Below are positions 9,101 through 17,598 of a stretch of DNA of 64,000 nucleotides, piece by piece (position 1 is the stretch's first letter; the number at the start of each line of letters is the position of its first letter). The notes beneath the pieces were generated by a model. It worked only from the letters and a program-made list of their open reading frames with translations. It had not been told where the DNA came from and ran no database searches. The translations under genes were made by a program, and so were the position numbers. Source of the DNA: an uncultured Eubacterium sp. (GTDB lineage Bacteria > Bacillota > Clostridia > Oscillospirales > Acutalibacteraceae); the NCBI RefSeq assembly GCF_934525195.1, contig NZ_CAKSZA010000007.1, positions 1-64,000 on the forward strand, read 5' to 3'.

Positions 9101-9410
9101 GAGTATCTTCCTCATTATCAAACTGAATAAAAGCATAACCTAAACCATAAACCTCATCAACAGAATCATATGTGTTGATTTTTGATTTAGTTTCAACAAT
9201 CAGTCTGTTGTCAACTGTTATACTTTCCGAATCAGAATTATCTAATTTTTCTTCGTATTCAGTATTATATTCATCTGTCATTTTAATAATATTTTCACTA
9301 ACAGTCAGTGCGTTATTTTGCTTTATTTCTGCTGCTATTACACTTTGACAAGGATATATCACAGATGTAAACATTGTTAATATCAGTATTATACTAATAA
9401 GCTTTTTCAT
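6174..9410 (-). CDS. Secreted S8 subtilisin-like protease with leucine-rich repeats
   Basis: A 1078-residue secreted serine protease. From ATG 9410 the order is: signal peptide (about 1-27); propeptide-like region; and a peptidase S8 domain with Asp167 (GIIDSGID), His203 (GHGTSCAGI) and Ser353 (GTSASAPFV). Next comes a chitobiase-C/Fn3-like module (IIYTTNNTLPS...), then BspA-type leucine-rich repeats (GENCF, NAFENSSL, EEAFYNCS, GEYAFGGC) over about residues 500-850, and a C-terminal domain. All three catalytic residues are intact. ATG 9467 would only prepend non-signal sequence. The gene follows the RHS gene by 62 bp and precedes the 41-aa peptide by 2 bp. Processing of the RHS protein or of the peptide is a reasonable inference but not shown. 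Confidence 0.9.
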   Translation of the reverse strand: MKKLISIILILTMFTSVIYPCQSVIAAEIKQNNALTVSENIIKMTDEYNTEYEEKLDNSDSESITVDNRLIVETKSKINTYDSVDEVYGLGYAFIQFDNEEDTQKAAFQYKKQGLTVSNDRIYNLNATSYANFSNDEKWAYTFTESDTTVKYFKNKKLSDVTVGIIDSGIDYTHSLLKSRVLRTNTNFSTSGNQNDEMDDQGHGTSCAGIIAQATTDNVKIQGFKAGSADGHVYTSSLICTYEYILNMNEKPDVINMSFGGYGKPLPTETQLLEELKKSGIALIASAGNENLDTADSTPANDENVFAVSAFDPNGVKCFFSNYGTTVDIAAPGTNVYTSKLGGGYTNSFTGTSASAPFVSAAAAIVLMQNNTLTPDEVYEKIKASAFNTNKSADKLWAGAGLLNYFNLIDGDRKSPVTFNYEGGQYDDTIKVELTSADRLNTKIIYTTNNTLPSASNGTKYSGPITIDTHATIIAAAFPIVGSSLHSQYTSASYQIFRNADENDFEITDDGTITSYNGKYVAIKLPDTIKGITPTAIGENCFKNSDIVNIELPKTIDELKSNAFENSSLQRIVAEGVESCWNTAVFKNCFSLNEEYMPNITYLGEEAFYNCSMINTFSFKDNLKTAEIQCLSGTGITEADFPNLIYINRAFESTPVKTASLPKLTDLNGAFRGCTLLESVYIPNVYKIGEYAFGGCVSLPQDMDFSKITEVGSNGFAEAPFEIIDLPNCTKLWGYAFKDAFSKTINLPMCKTLGGGDFTGEYIETVNIENAESIESIIDAEFINAFSLKNIYAPKLKQVPAFDFDDVGLQQIKNGKKPVIEFIYAPSATKFNYKRSNFKACDKLDFLFAPNLESISGYFYFPENDNFTLYLSDSLKVGTNLESNINGKYTVVAPTGSFAEQWAKKEWIYYPDGLNFIPSDSRAVDENNKDLVEGINTHAKGKSICTSVAGLRFGFDWTAIPEVEELASNIEYGFIYSQKGAENLSIDTVDNKNVKRLVANNRVTNGDNTSFNLVIANIPDSYQSREITARAYICIDGMYFYSNVQKASFKSVADLVLADDEIDLSTKNAVKNLLAKEA

Positions 9411-9472
9411 AATATCATTACCACTTTCTAACTGATACAGATATGCCCAATGGCATATCTGTATCATAAATT

Positions 9473-12400
9473 TTAATCAATAGATTCTGAAACCTTATAT
9501 GGTGTATTTTGCTCGTTTACAGAATACTTTGTTACAGAAGATGTATTTTTATCAATAGCAGATTGAATGTAATTAAATCCATATCCGTTATCAACAACAT
9601 CTTTTTGCTTGTGTAAAGTTTCATCCCAATAGGATTTTGCATCTGCATCTAAGGTGCTTCTTAAACCAAGACTGAGGGTATCTAATCCTGTTGAAATTTC
9701 ACCGAAGTATTTTGCTGTTGAGCGATTTTCTTTAATCAGGTTATTTGTGCTGTTTACTAATTGAGGTACAAAGGAATCGCTTATAACCTGATCGGGAGAA
9801 TTGAAACCTGTTTTAGTTATGTTATTTACAGGATCATTACCGCAATAGTTGAAGAGATTTGAATTATATACGCTGCTCATATCTTCTGTTAAGGTCATAG
9901 GGTCGCTGGCATTGATAAATCTGCCCCAAGCTGGCGAATAATATCGTTTCTTTCCGTAATATAAACCTGTTTCAATATCATAAATATATCCTTTGAAACC
10001 TTGTTCAACACTTACAAATATTCCACTTAAATACATTGCTATAACAAGAGCACAGACGAATGCCGAAATTAAATCAATCCACCATGTTCCTGTTTGCTGG
10101 CCTTTATATTCATTTAATATATCTTGGACAAATGTGCCCATATAATTTGGCGTCATATTTCCATAAGCATCATAGGACATAGAAATAATTACTTTTTCAC
10201 TTGGATCATATATTTCAGTAATATTGCCTTGACCATCTTTTACAAAAGTGTAATTTGCAGACTGATCCCAATCTAACTTTTTTATTGCATCGTTGATTTC
10301 TACTGAAGTATTTTTATCAGAAGGTTCACCCTCATTTGCAACAACGCAAACACCAACTATATCATTGTTGCTGTAGATTACCTTGACAGTTTTATCATAA
10401 TAAAGAACTTTTTCGCCAGTGTTTGAAGGGGATTGTGAATCATTTTCAGTTAGTTCTCCATAGAACTGAGCTCTGTAACCGGTGATAATATCACCATCCC
10501 AAATATATTCTATTCTTGATGTAGGCACAGTATCATGTTTGCTTTCATAATAGGTTTTGGAAGTTCTTTTTCCGTCACCATCATATGTATATTTATAAAT
10601 GTCGTTGCCATTACTGAAAGAGGTTAACAAGTCACCATTCCAAGTCATTGTACCTGAAATAGAGGAATAATCCATACCATTTCCTGCATAATCCAACGGA
10701 TTTCCTGCTTTATCATAAGTAATTGTTTTACCATTATAACTTGTAAGATAATCTGTCATGCCGTTTGATTTATATGTAAGATTTGTGGTTGTTCCATTTG
10801 ATTTTGGATTAAAAGACAATTTATCAGTGCTGTAATCATATGAATAATCGCTACTTGTTAAATTTTCATAAGAAACTTTTTTAGAAATGTTTCCGCCTTC
10901 ATTATAATAATATCTTATTGCAGTATGGGATTCGGGGTTAATTTCTAAAGAAATCTGACCACCCTCATCATATTGATAATGACGAACTAAATCTCCTTCG
11001 TTATATGCATACGAGGTCTTGTTTGACGGAGCAAGAGTGATATTATTTGTTGATTTCTTAAATACAGATGTTACTCTACCGACATTGTCATATTTATAGC
11101 TCCATTTTGCTGATATACGGGTATTCTCATATTTTTCAGGCAAAATTTTATTAGAACGTTTTGAAAGTTCGGTTTCGTAATGGGAAACTAAATTTGTCTG
11201 TCTATTGTTAATACCCTCAACATATTTTGTACTGGAGGTTAATCTATAATGTGTGTTTTTGTCGGTATTACCCTTGTTTTCTACTGATGTACTCATCGTT
11301 CTGTCAAAAGTATCTAAAACAGTTTCAGCTTTTACTGTATGCCCTTGAACAGCAGAAACTATATATGAATCTTTGATTGTAGTTTTTGTTTTATCTCTTG
11401 ATTCAGATGAAGATTGTGAGTATGAAAACGATGTGCCAAAGAGATTTATTCTACTGCCTGTATTAGAATAAATTGTTGAGCCGTTTTTCTTTACAGTAGA
11501 GCCTTTTTTTGTGTAAGTTGTAACTGTATTTGAAACCTCATCGGTCATCTCTGCAACAGATCCGTCACTGTTATACTTATATGAGTAAACATAGGTTTCT
11601 TTTTCATCACCTGATTTACCATTATCATAGATAGTCTTTGTTATATTGTCTCCGGAATATTCATAGACAATGCTTGCACCATTACCAAAAATCACTTTGC
11701 CAACATTATCAAGATTATATTCATATGATATGGAGTAATCAATATTGGAATTATCTTCAGCAGATTCCTTTACAATTACATTTTCAATCTTGCCATTTGG
11801 GTTATATGTGTACTCATAAAGACAACCATTATGATAAATTGAAGAAATTCGGTCATTATCATCATAAGAATATTCAACAGTCTGATTAATGGTATCGCCT
11901 TCAGCAGTAGTGATTGCTTGTTGAACAGAGGTTAATACACCTATTCCGCTATATGTATATTGAGTGTTTTTGGACGAATCCGTATTTTTACCTTTTGATG
12001 TAAGTAATCCGCTGCCACAATCATAATTATAATATGTTACTTTTCCTGCTTCTTCAACCTGTGATTTATAATGCGAAGAATCATACTCATAATGCTTGCC
12101 GAGTGTTTTGTCACCGGTTCTTACTTTTATAATATCGGTAATTTGACCATATTCATTTCTGACAATATCATATTTAGGAAGACCCGGTTTAGGAACAACA
12201 GGAGGGGCATTATCTATAGTTGCTACATACATTTTTAAATCGTCAAAATAGCACTCTCCTGGCATATTTAAACTATTGATTTCAATTTTAACTTTAGAAA
12301 TAGTCTCTGGAATATCAATGACACACTTTGAAGTTTGCCAGTTATTTACAATATTATAATCAAAATATGTTTCACCTACAGGTTTACCGCTCGCTGCACC

Positions 12401-14602
12401 GTAAACTCTTACAGAATAATATCTATTATTTTCATTTGAATTATCTCCGTCATTCTTAAAAGGTAGTGCTTGCTTACAATAAGCTGAGCAGGCAAGGACA
12501 TATGATTCTCCCGGAGTTACATTTACTGTTTGAGTAGCTCCTCTCCCTAATATACTATCAGATGTAAATGCCATAACCTTATTGGCTGTGCTGCCATTTT
12601 CTTTTATTGGTGCATTGTCAGTTATGGTCGATGTTTCAGTAAGTGCCCAATTATCTGCTTTTTCAAAATCACCATTTGAAATTATATTTTTTGAAGAAGC
12701 ATCTTCGTATATTAAGTGCTGCAATTTTTTATTTGTATAATTTAAATAGTATTCTTGCCCATTATAATCTTTATAGTGTATAAGATTTGAATCCTGATCA
12801 TAGTGCATAATTTTTTCGGATTTATTTAATATATCCGAAAAAACACGATTATATGTATTGTCCATAGGTGAATTGATTTCCACTTCATTAGAAACAACAC
12901 CATTTGTTTTCAAAGTGTACTTAGAAAGAACATTTGATTTAGCAATACCATTTTGGTAATTTAATGTTAAATCTATTCCAGCACTGTTAGAAGAACTATT
13001 TTCATATGCAGTAACATTGAGAATTCTGCCGTTTTCATTATAAGAATATGATGCATAGTATCCGTCAGGATAAGTAACTTTATTCAACCTGTGATTTTCA
13101 TCATAAGAATACAAAACAGCAATGTTCTTGCCATTTACTTTGGCAGGCTGTTCTGAGTCGTTTGAAATATAATAAACGGTGATTGAAGTTAATAAACCAT
13201 TCTCATAATTGTATCTGTATTTTCTATTAGAGCCATCGGTAATATATGAAATATTTTCTCCGTCATAGGTGATTTCAACTTTATTTACATATTGCTTTTT
13301 ATTTTCATCCTTACCTTCAGTAAAAACATATTCGATTTTTGTAACATAACCATTTGAGTCGATTGTTGAAAAATGATATTTAGTATTATCTTTTTCACTT
13401 TCTATCGTGATTTTGCCATAATCAGTTCTCTCGCTGGAATCTGAAGATAAAATATATTTATCACCTGAACTATTTGAGCCGACAAAATCATTACCGCTGC
13501 TGTGTATGAAGAATATATATTCACCTTCGCAGTTTTTCCAATAGTATTCTCCGTTTTCAAATTGAAGAATGCTATAATAATTTGTACGAGTGTTAATACC
13601 GTCAGATGGATTATTGTCAATTGCCGCAGGATTAATTATTGTTTGAATATTAACCTGTGCAAGTTCATCATATACGCTTAAATCATTTCTGACAATCAGT
13701 GGAGAGCAGGTGTAATCATTAACATATAATGTTCCGGCTCTGTCCAAATCTACAGTCTCCGACTCTATTGTTTTATCAACATCACCAATTTCACGATAGT
13801 ATATACCTAACACTATTGACTTAACCTCAATTGATGTATCTCCATATTTAGGCTCAAGGGCTATTCCTGTATTTTTGTATAGTCCCAATGAACTATAGTG
13901 TGCATATGATGTTATATCTAATTGACACTCTTCATTATTGCTTGTAGCTATATGTTTGTCTATAATCACATTATTTTCTGTTAACAGTGGTGCATTTTCA
14001 ATTTGAGTCAGTTCGTTTTTTAGTTTTCTAACTTCAATGAAGTTTTTATTATTTTTTGTATCGACATTTCCTGTAAATACCGTTAATGTTGCATTGTTTA
14101 TAAATACTTGTTTATCGGTTATAATACTTGGTTTAACATATATACAACTTCTAATACCATTTTCAGTTTTATTTGAACTGGCAATACGCATCGGATTTTT
14201 ATCTATGCCGTTAGAAAATAAAGTTAAAGTTTCGCTTTCATAAAAACCTGTTTCGGTAGGATTAGAAACTGAATATGCAGCAATTTCACTTACTGCATTT
14301 TCTGCATCCGAAATAGTATCAATGTTATTATCTATTTCTGATATTTCCTGCCATTGACCATTAACATTGTTGTGAATAGGAACGGCAGCTGATACTTGAT
14401 AATATCCGCCGTCCTCTGTCATATATGTTTTTGAATTTTCCGTACGCTTACTTTCAATTTCATATTTGATTGAAACTTCGTCAGCAGAAAATTCATAATC
14501 ATTTTCAAACTCTTCCATTGCATAGGTAGTAGCAGGTATTACTGTTATTGCCATTACCACTGCAAGAAAAACTGAAAGGGATTTTTTAAATTTCTTTTTC
14601 AT
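9473..14602 (-). CDS. Secreted YD/RHS-repeat protein with variable C-terminus
   Basis: A 1709-residue exported protein. A signal peptide (about 1-28, TTYAMEE) is followed by a DNRLRE-like beta-sandwich (about 165-275). YD repeats (YSYDENHRL, YEYTYNPNGK and many others) are split by a carbohydrate-binding-like insert starting NIISNGDFEKADNW. A membrane-spanning stretch lies near 1510-1530. The RHS core signature GLYYGKKRYYSPAWGRFINA then ends near 1567, followed by YCGNDPVN and a unique tail of about 120 residues. In RHS proteins this tail is usually the polymorphic effector or toxin, delivered from inside the YD shell. I do not recognise its fold. The ribosome site AAGGAGG before ATG 14602 is strong. 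It is the first gene of the leftward operon. Confidence 0.9.
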   Translation of the reverse strand: MKKKFKKSLSVFLAVVMAITVIPATTYAMEEFENDYEFSADEVSIKYEIESKRTENSKTYMTEDGGYYQVSAAVPIHNNVNGQWQEISEIDNNIDTISDAENAVSEIAAYSVSNPTETGFYESETLTLFSNGIDKNPMRIASSNKTENGIRSCIYVKPSIITDKQVFINNATLTVFTGNVDTKNNKNFIEVRKLKNELTQIENAPLLTENNVIIDKHIATSNNEECQLDITSYAHYSSLGLYKNTGIALEPKYGDTSIEVKSIVLGIYYREIGDVDKTIESETVDLDRAGTLYVNDYTCSPLIVRNDLSVYDELAQVNIQTIINPAAIDNNPSDGINTRTNYYSILQFENGEYYWKNCEGEYIFFIHSSGNDFVGSNSSGDKYILSSDSSERTDYGKITIESEKDNTKYHFSTIDSNGYVTKIEYVFTEGKDENKKQYVNKVEITYDGENISYITDGSNRKYRYNYENGLLTSITVYYISNDSEQPAKVNGKNIAVLYSYDENHRLNKVTYPDGYYASYSYNENGRILNVTAYENSSSNSAGIDLTLNYQNGIAKSNVLSKYTLKTNGVVSNEVEINSPMDNTYNRVFSDILNKSEKIMHYDQDSNLIHYKDYNGQEYYLNYTNKKLQHLIYEDASSKNIISNGDFEKADNWALTETSTITDNAPIKENGSTANKVMAFTSDSILGRGATQTVNVTPGESYVLACSAYCKQALPFKNDGDNSNENNRYYSVRVYGAASGKPVGETYFDYNIVNNWQTSKCVIDIPETISKVKIEINSLNMPGECYFDDLKMYVATIDNAPPVVPKPGLPKYDIVRNEYGQITDIIKVRTGDKTLGKHYEYDSSHYKSQVEEAGKVTYYNYDCGSGLLTSKGKNTDSSKNTQYTYSGIGVLTSVQQAITTAEGDTINQTVEYSYDDNDRISSIYHNGCLYEYTYNPNGKIENVIVKESAEDNSNIDYSISYEYNLDNVGKVIFGNGASIVYEYSGDNITKTIYDNGKSGDEKETYVYSYKYNSDGSVAEMTDEVSNTVTTYTKKGSTVKKNGSTIYSNTGSRINLFGTSFSYSQSSSESRDKTKTTIKDSYIVSAVQGHTVKAETVLDTFDRTMSTSVENKGNTDKNTHYRLTSSTKYVEGINNRQTNLVSHYETELSKRSNKILPEKYENTRISAKWSYKYDNVGRVTSVFKKSTNNITLAPSNKTSYAYNEGDLVRHYQYDEGGQISLEINPESHTAIRYYYNEGGNISKKVSYENLTSSDYSYDYSTDKLSFNPKSNGTTTNLTYKSNGMTDYLTSYNGKTITYDKAGNPLDYAGNGMDYSSISGTMTWNGDLLTSFSNGNDIYKYTYDGDGKRTSKTYYESKHDTVPTSRIEYIWDGDIITGYRAQFYGELTENDSQSPSNTGEKVLYYDKTVKVIYSNNDIVGVCVVANEGEPSDKNTSVEINDAIKKLDWDQSANYTFVKDGQGNITEIYDPSEKVIISMSYDAYGNMTPNYMGTFVQDILNEYKGQQTGTWWIDLISAFVCALVIAMYLSGIFVSVEQGFKGYIYDIETGLYYGKKRYYSPAWGRFINASDPMTLTEDMSSVYNSNLFNYCGNDPVNNITKTGFNSPDQVISDSFVPQLVNSTNNLIKENRSTAKYFGEISTGLDTLSLGLRSTLDADAKSYWDETLHKQKDVVDNGYGFNYIQSAIDKNTSSVTKYSVNEQNTPYKVSESID

Positions 14603-14725
14603 TGGAAATCCTCCTTTTTATATCTTTTTTATTTGAATTTTATTGTGATTTAACCTTCATTTCTCATTTTCATTATTGTACATTGTCATTTTATACCTTA
14701 AATTATATATGAATATAAATTCAAC

Positions 14726-14782
14726 ATTTTAACAGAACTGCATTATTTTTTCTACGAAATTGCACATCTTAAACGAAATTTA
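14726..14782 (-). promoter_or_regulatory. Candidate AgrA-controlled promoter of the RHS operon
   Basis: Read on the minus strand, AATTTCGTTT (14780-14771) and GCAATTTCGTAGAA form two direct repeats 19 bp apart. A candidate -10, TAAAAT, begins 24 nt after the G of GTA. The region upstream of agrD has the same arrangement, with the same repeat core and the same 24-nt offset to its -10. There is no good -35, as expected of an activator-dependent promoter for a LytTR regulator. Confidence 0.5.
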
Positions 14783-14790
14783 TATTTGAC

Positions 14791-14822
14791 AGAAGAAAAG
14801 CACACAGGCAAAACCTGTGTGC
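14791..14822 (-). terminator. Rho-independent terminator after agrC
   Basis: Perfect 9-bp stem GCACACAGG/CCTGTGTGC (14800-14808 with 14814-14822), followed on the minus strand by TTTTCTTCT. It separates the kinase gene from the RHS operon, so the RHS operon needs its own promoter. Confidence 0.85.
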
Positions 14823-14844
14823 TTTATGTGTTATACATTGATTA

Positions 14845-16134
14845 TTATGATTTTGGAAAGATAATGGATATATTGAAGGTTTTATCTTTTTCATTATAAT
14901 ACCATTCGATATCTCCATCGTATTTTTTTAATGCCTTGCTTATACTTTTAAAGCCATATCCGTGTAATCCTTGGTCGTTTTTTGTGGATACCAATTTACC
15001 ATTTTTTAGGGTCGGTGGAATATCACAAGAGTTAGATAAATCGACCGTCATCATACTGCCGAAACTGTTAATTGCCAAAGATATTTCCTTAGTTGATGAT
15101 TTTTTAGTAGCATCAACCGCATTATCAAGAAGATTATTAAAAATAGATGTTAAATCATTGTCAGCTATAAAGCTCAAATCTGATGAATGTATATCTGTTT
15201 TTAATTGAATATTTTGCTTTGAAGAAACATATTTATATTTATCTATTATCAAATCAAGCAGTTTATTAGAGGTTTTACCTATTTTATTGCTGTCTGATAA
15301 ATCAGTTAATAAGTTTGATATATATTTTTTCGCTTTTTCTGAATCTTCAGATAAATTATAAATATTTCCAAGATGCTTTTGCATATCGTGAACAAAAATC
15401 TGCAATTCTTCATTTTGATGTTCAAGCAGTTCAAAATATGTATTTTCTATATCCTGTTTTTGTTGTATAGCCCTTAATTCTAATAATTCACTTTTTCTTT
15501 TTGCAGATTGCTGTTGCAAAATACATGTTACTATTATTACAAAAATTAGGATTATAGATGATACCGCCATTACAATATGACTTTGAGTTGTTAAATCATT
15601 TTGATAAGATATAATGACAAAGACAACTATAACAATTAACAGCACTATGGGGTAAATATAAAATTCAAAATCAAATTTTTCATTAGATTTAAAACTGTTT
15701 ATTATATGACTTACAATCTTGAGTGTAAAGAAAAGAAGAGATTTACTAAAAACAATAAGTAGTGAATAAAAGGAAATGTCATTAATAAAAGCACGTGAAT
15801 TGGCTCCCGTTGCTGCAGATATTAAATCTATAACTACGATTTCAGAAACTGTTATTAAGCAGGCGAACATTATTGAATAAAAAATTGAGGTTGGAATCTT
15901 TTGCTTATATAAAAAAAGTGAAAAAAAGAAATGAAATATCAATAATACAATATTATTAATGATAACATTATAATTAAAAGCAAGATTCATACCACACATC
16001 ATCAAATATCCGATAATTATAATGGAAATTCTTTTCAGTTTACCTTTAGATTCCTGAGATATACTTTCATAAAAATAGAACGCTATTAAAGCTTCTATTA
16101 TCTGCAAGCAGATATTCAGTAATTCTGATATCAT
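14845..16134 (-). CDS. agrC: AgrC-like sensor histidine kinase (HPK10, GHKL ATPase)
   Basis: A 429-residue membrane kinase expected to bind the cyclic autoinducer outside the cell. Residues 1-205 form about six membrane segments. A dimerisation helix follows with phospho-acceptor His249 in VHDMQKHLGN, then a GHKL ATPase with N box NLLDNAVDATKK and G box GLHGYGFKSI. This layout is that of staphylococcal and clostridial AgrC. It overlaps the response-regulator gene by 1 bp, so the pair is co-translated. The assignment to Agr rests on the agrB and agrD genes 1.4 kb away. Confidence 0.88.
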   Translation of the reverse strand: MISELLNICLQIIEALIAFYFYESISQESKGKLKRISIIIIGYLMMCGMNLAFNYNVIINNIVLLIFHFFFSLFLYKQKIPTSIFYSIMFACLITVSEIVVIDLISAATGANSRAFINDISFYSLLIVFSKSLLFFTLKIVSHIINSFKSNEKFDFEFYIYPIVLLIVIVVFVIISYQNDLTTQSHIVMAVSSIILIFVIIVTCILQQQSAKRKSELLELRAIQQKQDIENTYFELLEHQNEELQIFVHDMQKHLGNIYNLSEDSEKAKKYISNLLTDLSDSNKIGKTSNKLLDLIIDKYKYVSSKQNIQLKTDIHSSDLSFIADNDLTSIFNNLLDNAVDATKKSSTKEISLAINSFGSMMTVDLSNSCDIPPTLKNGKLVSTKNDQGLHGYGFKSISKALKKYDGDIEWYYNEKDKTFNISIIFPKS

Positions 16135-16841
16135 TATTTTCTCCTTTTTAAATAATCCCAGAAAATTTTTCTAAAATCTTTTTGGTTGCGATAGGAAATA
16201 GGAATTATTTTTCCGTTTTTTAGAGTTACTTCATTTCTTTTGTATTTGTCCACGTATTCCATATTGAGAATAAAGCTTTTATGTGGTCTGCTGAAACAGA
16301 CATTTGTAAGTTTATGTTCCCAATAATCAAGATTTTCTGATGACTCATAATTATTATTTTCAGTAAATATTATTGTCTTATGATCGCCAATTTCAATATA
16401 CATAATTTCGTTTGCTCTAATCTTTACAGCAGTACCTGAAAATTTGAGAAAAAAGCTTATTTCGTCTTCATTAATCAATTCAACGGCCTTATCAATACCA
16501 CCATATAATCGCATATTATCAATAGGTTTTTTGATAAATCTCAATGCAAATAAATCCATTGCATCATCTATGTATTTTTCATATGCGGTAATAAAAAATA
16601 CGATAACATTTTTATTCTTTTCTTTCAAAGATTTAGCAATGTCGAGACCTGACACATTATCAATTTCAATATCAAGGAAAGCTATATTATATGCATTTGG
16701 AGAATGAATTGCCAGCATGCCGTTTGCAAATGTATCAATATGGTATGTGATACTATGGTCATAGCAATAATCACTAAGACATTTTTGTATTTGCTCTATG
16801 TATTTTTGTTCATCATCACAAATTAAAGCATTGATAACCAT
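16134..16841 (-). CDS. agrA: AgrA-like LytTR response regulator
   Basis: A 235-residue regulator: an N-terminal receiver domain with acidic pocket CDDE and phospho-acceptor Asp57 (AFLDIEID), and Lys in the FIKKPID motif. A C-terminal LytTR DNA-binding domain lies at about 130-235 (SRPHKSFILNMEYV, RNQKDFRKIFWDYL). LytTR proteins bind paired direct repeats upstream of weak promoters. Candidates of that form lie before agrD and before the RHS gene. The ribosome site GAGGTGAA precedes ATG 16841 and falls just after a terminator hairpin at 16856-16880. Confidence 0.9.
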   Translation of the reverse strand: MVINALICDDEQKYIEQIQKCLSDYCYDHSITYHIDTFANGMLAIHSPNAYNIAFLDIEIDNVSGLDIAKSLKEKNKNVIVFFITAYEKYIDDAMDLFALRFIKKPIDNMRLYGGIDKAVELINEDEISFFLKFSGTAVKIRANEIMYIEIGDHKTIIFTENNNYESSENLDYWEHKLTNVCFSRPHKSFILNMEYVDKYKRNEVTLKNGKIIPISYRNQKDFRKIFWDYLKRRK

Positions 16842-16855
16842 AATTCACCTCATAA

Positions 16856-16880
16856 TAAAAAAGTTCAGGTTTCCCTGAAC
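16856..16880 (-). terminator. Terminator or attenuator between the XRE gene and agrA
   Basis: Minus-strand hairpin GTTCAGG/CCTGAAC followed by six T residues, ending 14 bp before the agrA start. Either it ends the XRE message and agrAC has a promoter I cannot see, or agrAC expression depends on read-through. Confidence 0.7.
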
Positions 16881-16893
16881 ATAATATAACATA

Positions 16894-17235
16894 TTATTTT
16901 TTATTTTTCAATTCTACATTACTTTCGTAAAATGCAAGAACCATTTGATGTATTATGATTTGTTGTTCTTCATCCATATGTTTGATTAAATCTACAGTAT
17001 TTTCGAGAACAGTTCTATGATTTGCTCCGCAAATTAACTCACACGGACATATATCTAACGCATCACACAATTTTCGCAGTGTCTTATAAGAAAGTTTGTT
17101 ATTGCCGCACTCAATATTAGACATTTGATTTCGTGAAATACCAATTAATTCAGCCAATTTTTCTTGTGTAAGATTAGCTGATTCACGGAAATGTTTAATT
17201 CTTTCTGCTATTAAATCATCTTCTAAAAGTAACAT
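16894..17235 (-). CDS. XRE-family helix-turn-helix regulator
   Basis: A 113-residue protein with an N-terminal XRE/Cro domain (LIAERIKHFRESANLTQEKL, then a recognition helix ISRNQMSNIE). A polar C-terminal helical tail of about 45 residues may mediate dimerisation. I chose ATG 17235 because AAGGGTG lies just upstream; the longer form from 17283 lacks a ribosome site. It is divergent from agrD and upstream of agrA, so it is well placed to govern the agr promoters. Confidence 0.85.
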   Translation of the reverse strand: MLLLEDDLIAERIKHFRESANLTQEKLAELIGISRNQMSNIECGNNKLSYKTLRKLCDALDICPCELICGANHRTVLENTVDLIKHMDEEQQIIIHQMVLAFYESNVELKNKK

Positions 17236-17343
17236 TCTATCACCCTTGTTAATCATAGCATTAGTTGATATTTTCGTACACAAAGTATGATTATGAAATG
17301 CAAAATTAAACTTGTCACGAGCAATATATTTTTTTACATTTCA

Positions 17344-17404
17344 CAATTTCACTTGGAATATTGTGCAATTTTGTAAAATAAATTCTGAAACTTTTTTATA
17401 TTAT
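17344..17404 (+). promoter_or_regulatory. Candidate AgrA-controlled promoter of agrD-agrB
   Basis: Two direct repeats, AATTTCAC (from 17345) and AATTTTGTAAAA (17367-17378), lie 22 bp apart. A -10-like TATATT follows 24 nt after the G of GTA. The element TGTGCAATTTYGTARAA and the preceding AATTTC are shared with the RHS operon promoter, in the same orientation relative to the downstream gene. This pattern fits positive autoregulation in an agr system. Confidence 0.5.
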
Positions 17405-17457
17405 TGAAGTATTAATAGATAAACAGTAAAATGTGGCTTATAAGGAGGTGAATTTGT

Positions 17458-17598
17458 ATGAATAATACAATAAAAAAGGTAGTTGAATTTCTTAACTTTT
17501 CTCTTAAAGTGGATGCTAATTCAACAAGTACAGGAGCTGCCTATCAGCCAAAGGCTCCTGTAAAACTTGATGAATTCAAAATAAAAAATGATAAATAA
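17458..17598 (+). CDS. agrD: AgrD-like autoinducer peptide precursor without cysteine
   Basis: A 46-residue peptide absent from ordinary ORF lists, with AAGGAGG 10 bp before ATG 17458. An amphipathic N-terminal helix (MNNTIKKVVEFLNFSLKVDA) leads to a core NSTSTGAAY. A charged tail with the QPKAP...LDEF signature typical of clostridial AgrD precursors follows. The ring-forming residue is normally Cys. Here only Ser and Thr are available, so a lactone rather than thiolactone is implied, as known for Staphylococcus intermedius (RIPTSTGFF, which shares STG). It overlaps agrB by 11 bp. Confidence 0.85.
   Translation: MNNTIKKVVEFLNFSLKVDANSTSTGAAYQPKAPVKLDEFKIKNDK

Noticed and set aside
13402..13620. 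72-aa minus-strand ORF within the RHS gene
   Set aside because: Alternative frame of the RHS coding sequence without an independent ribosome site.
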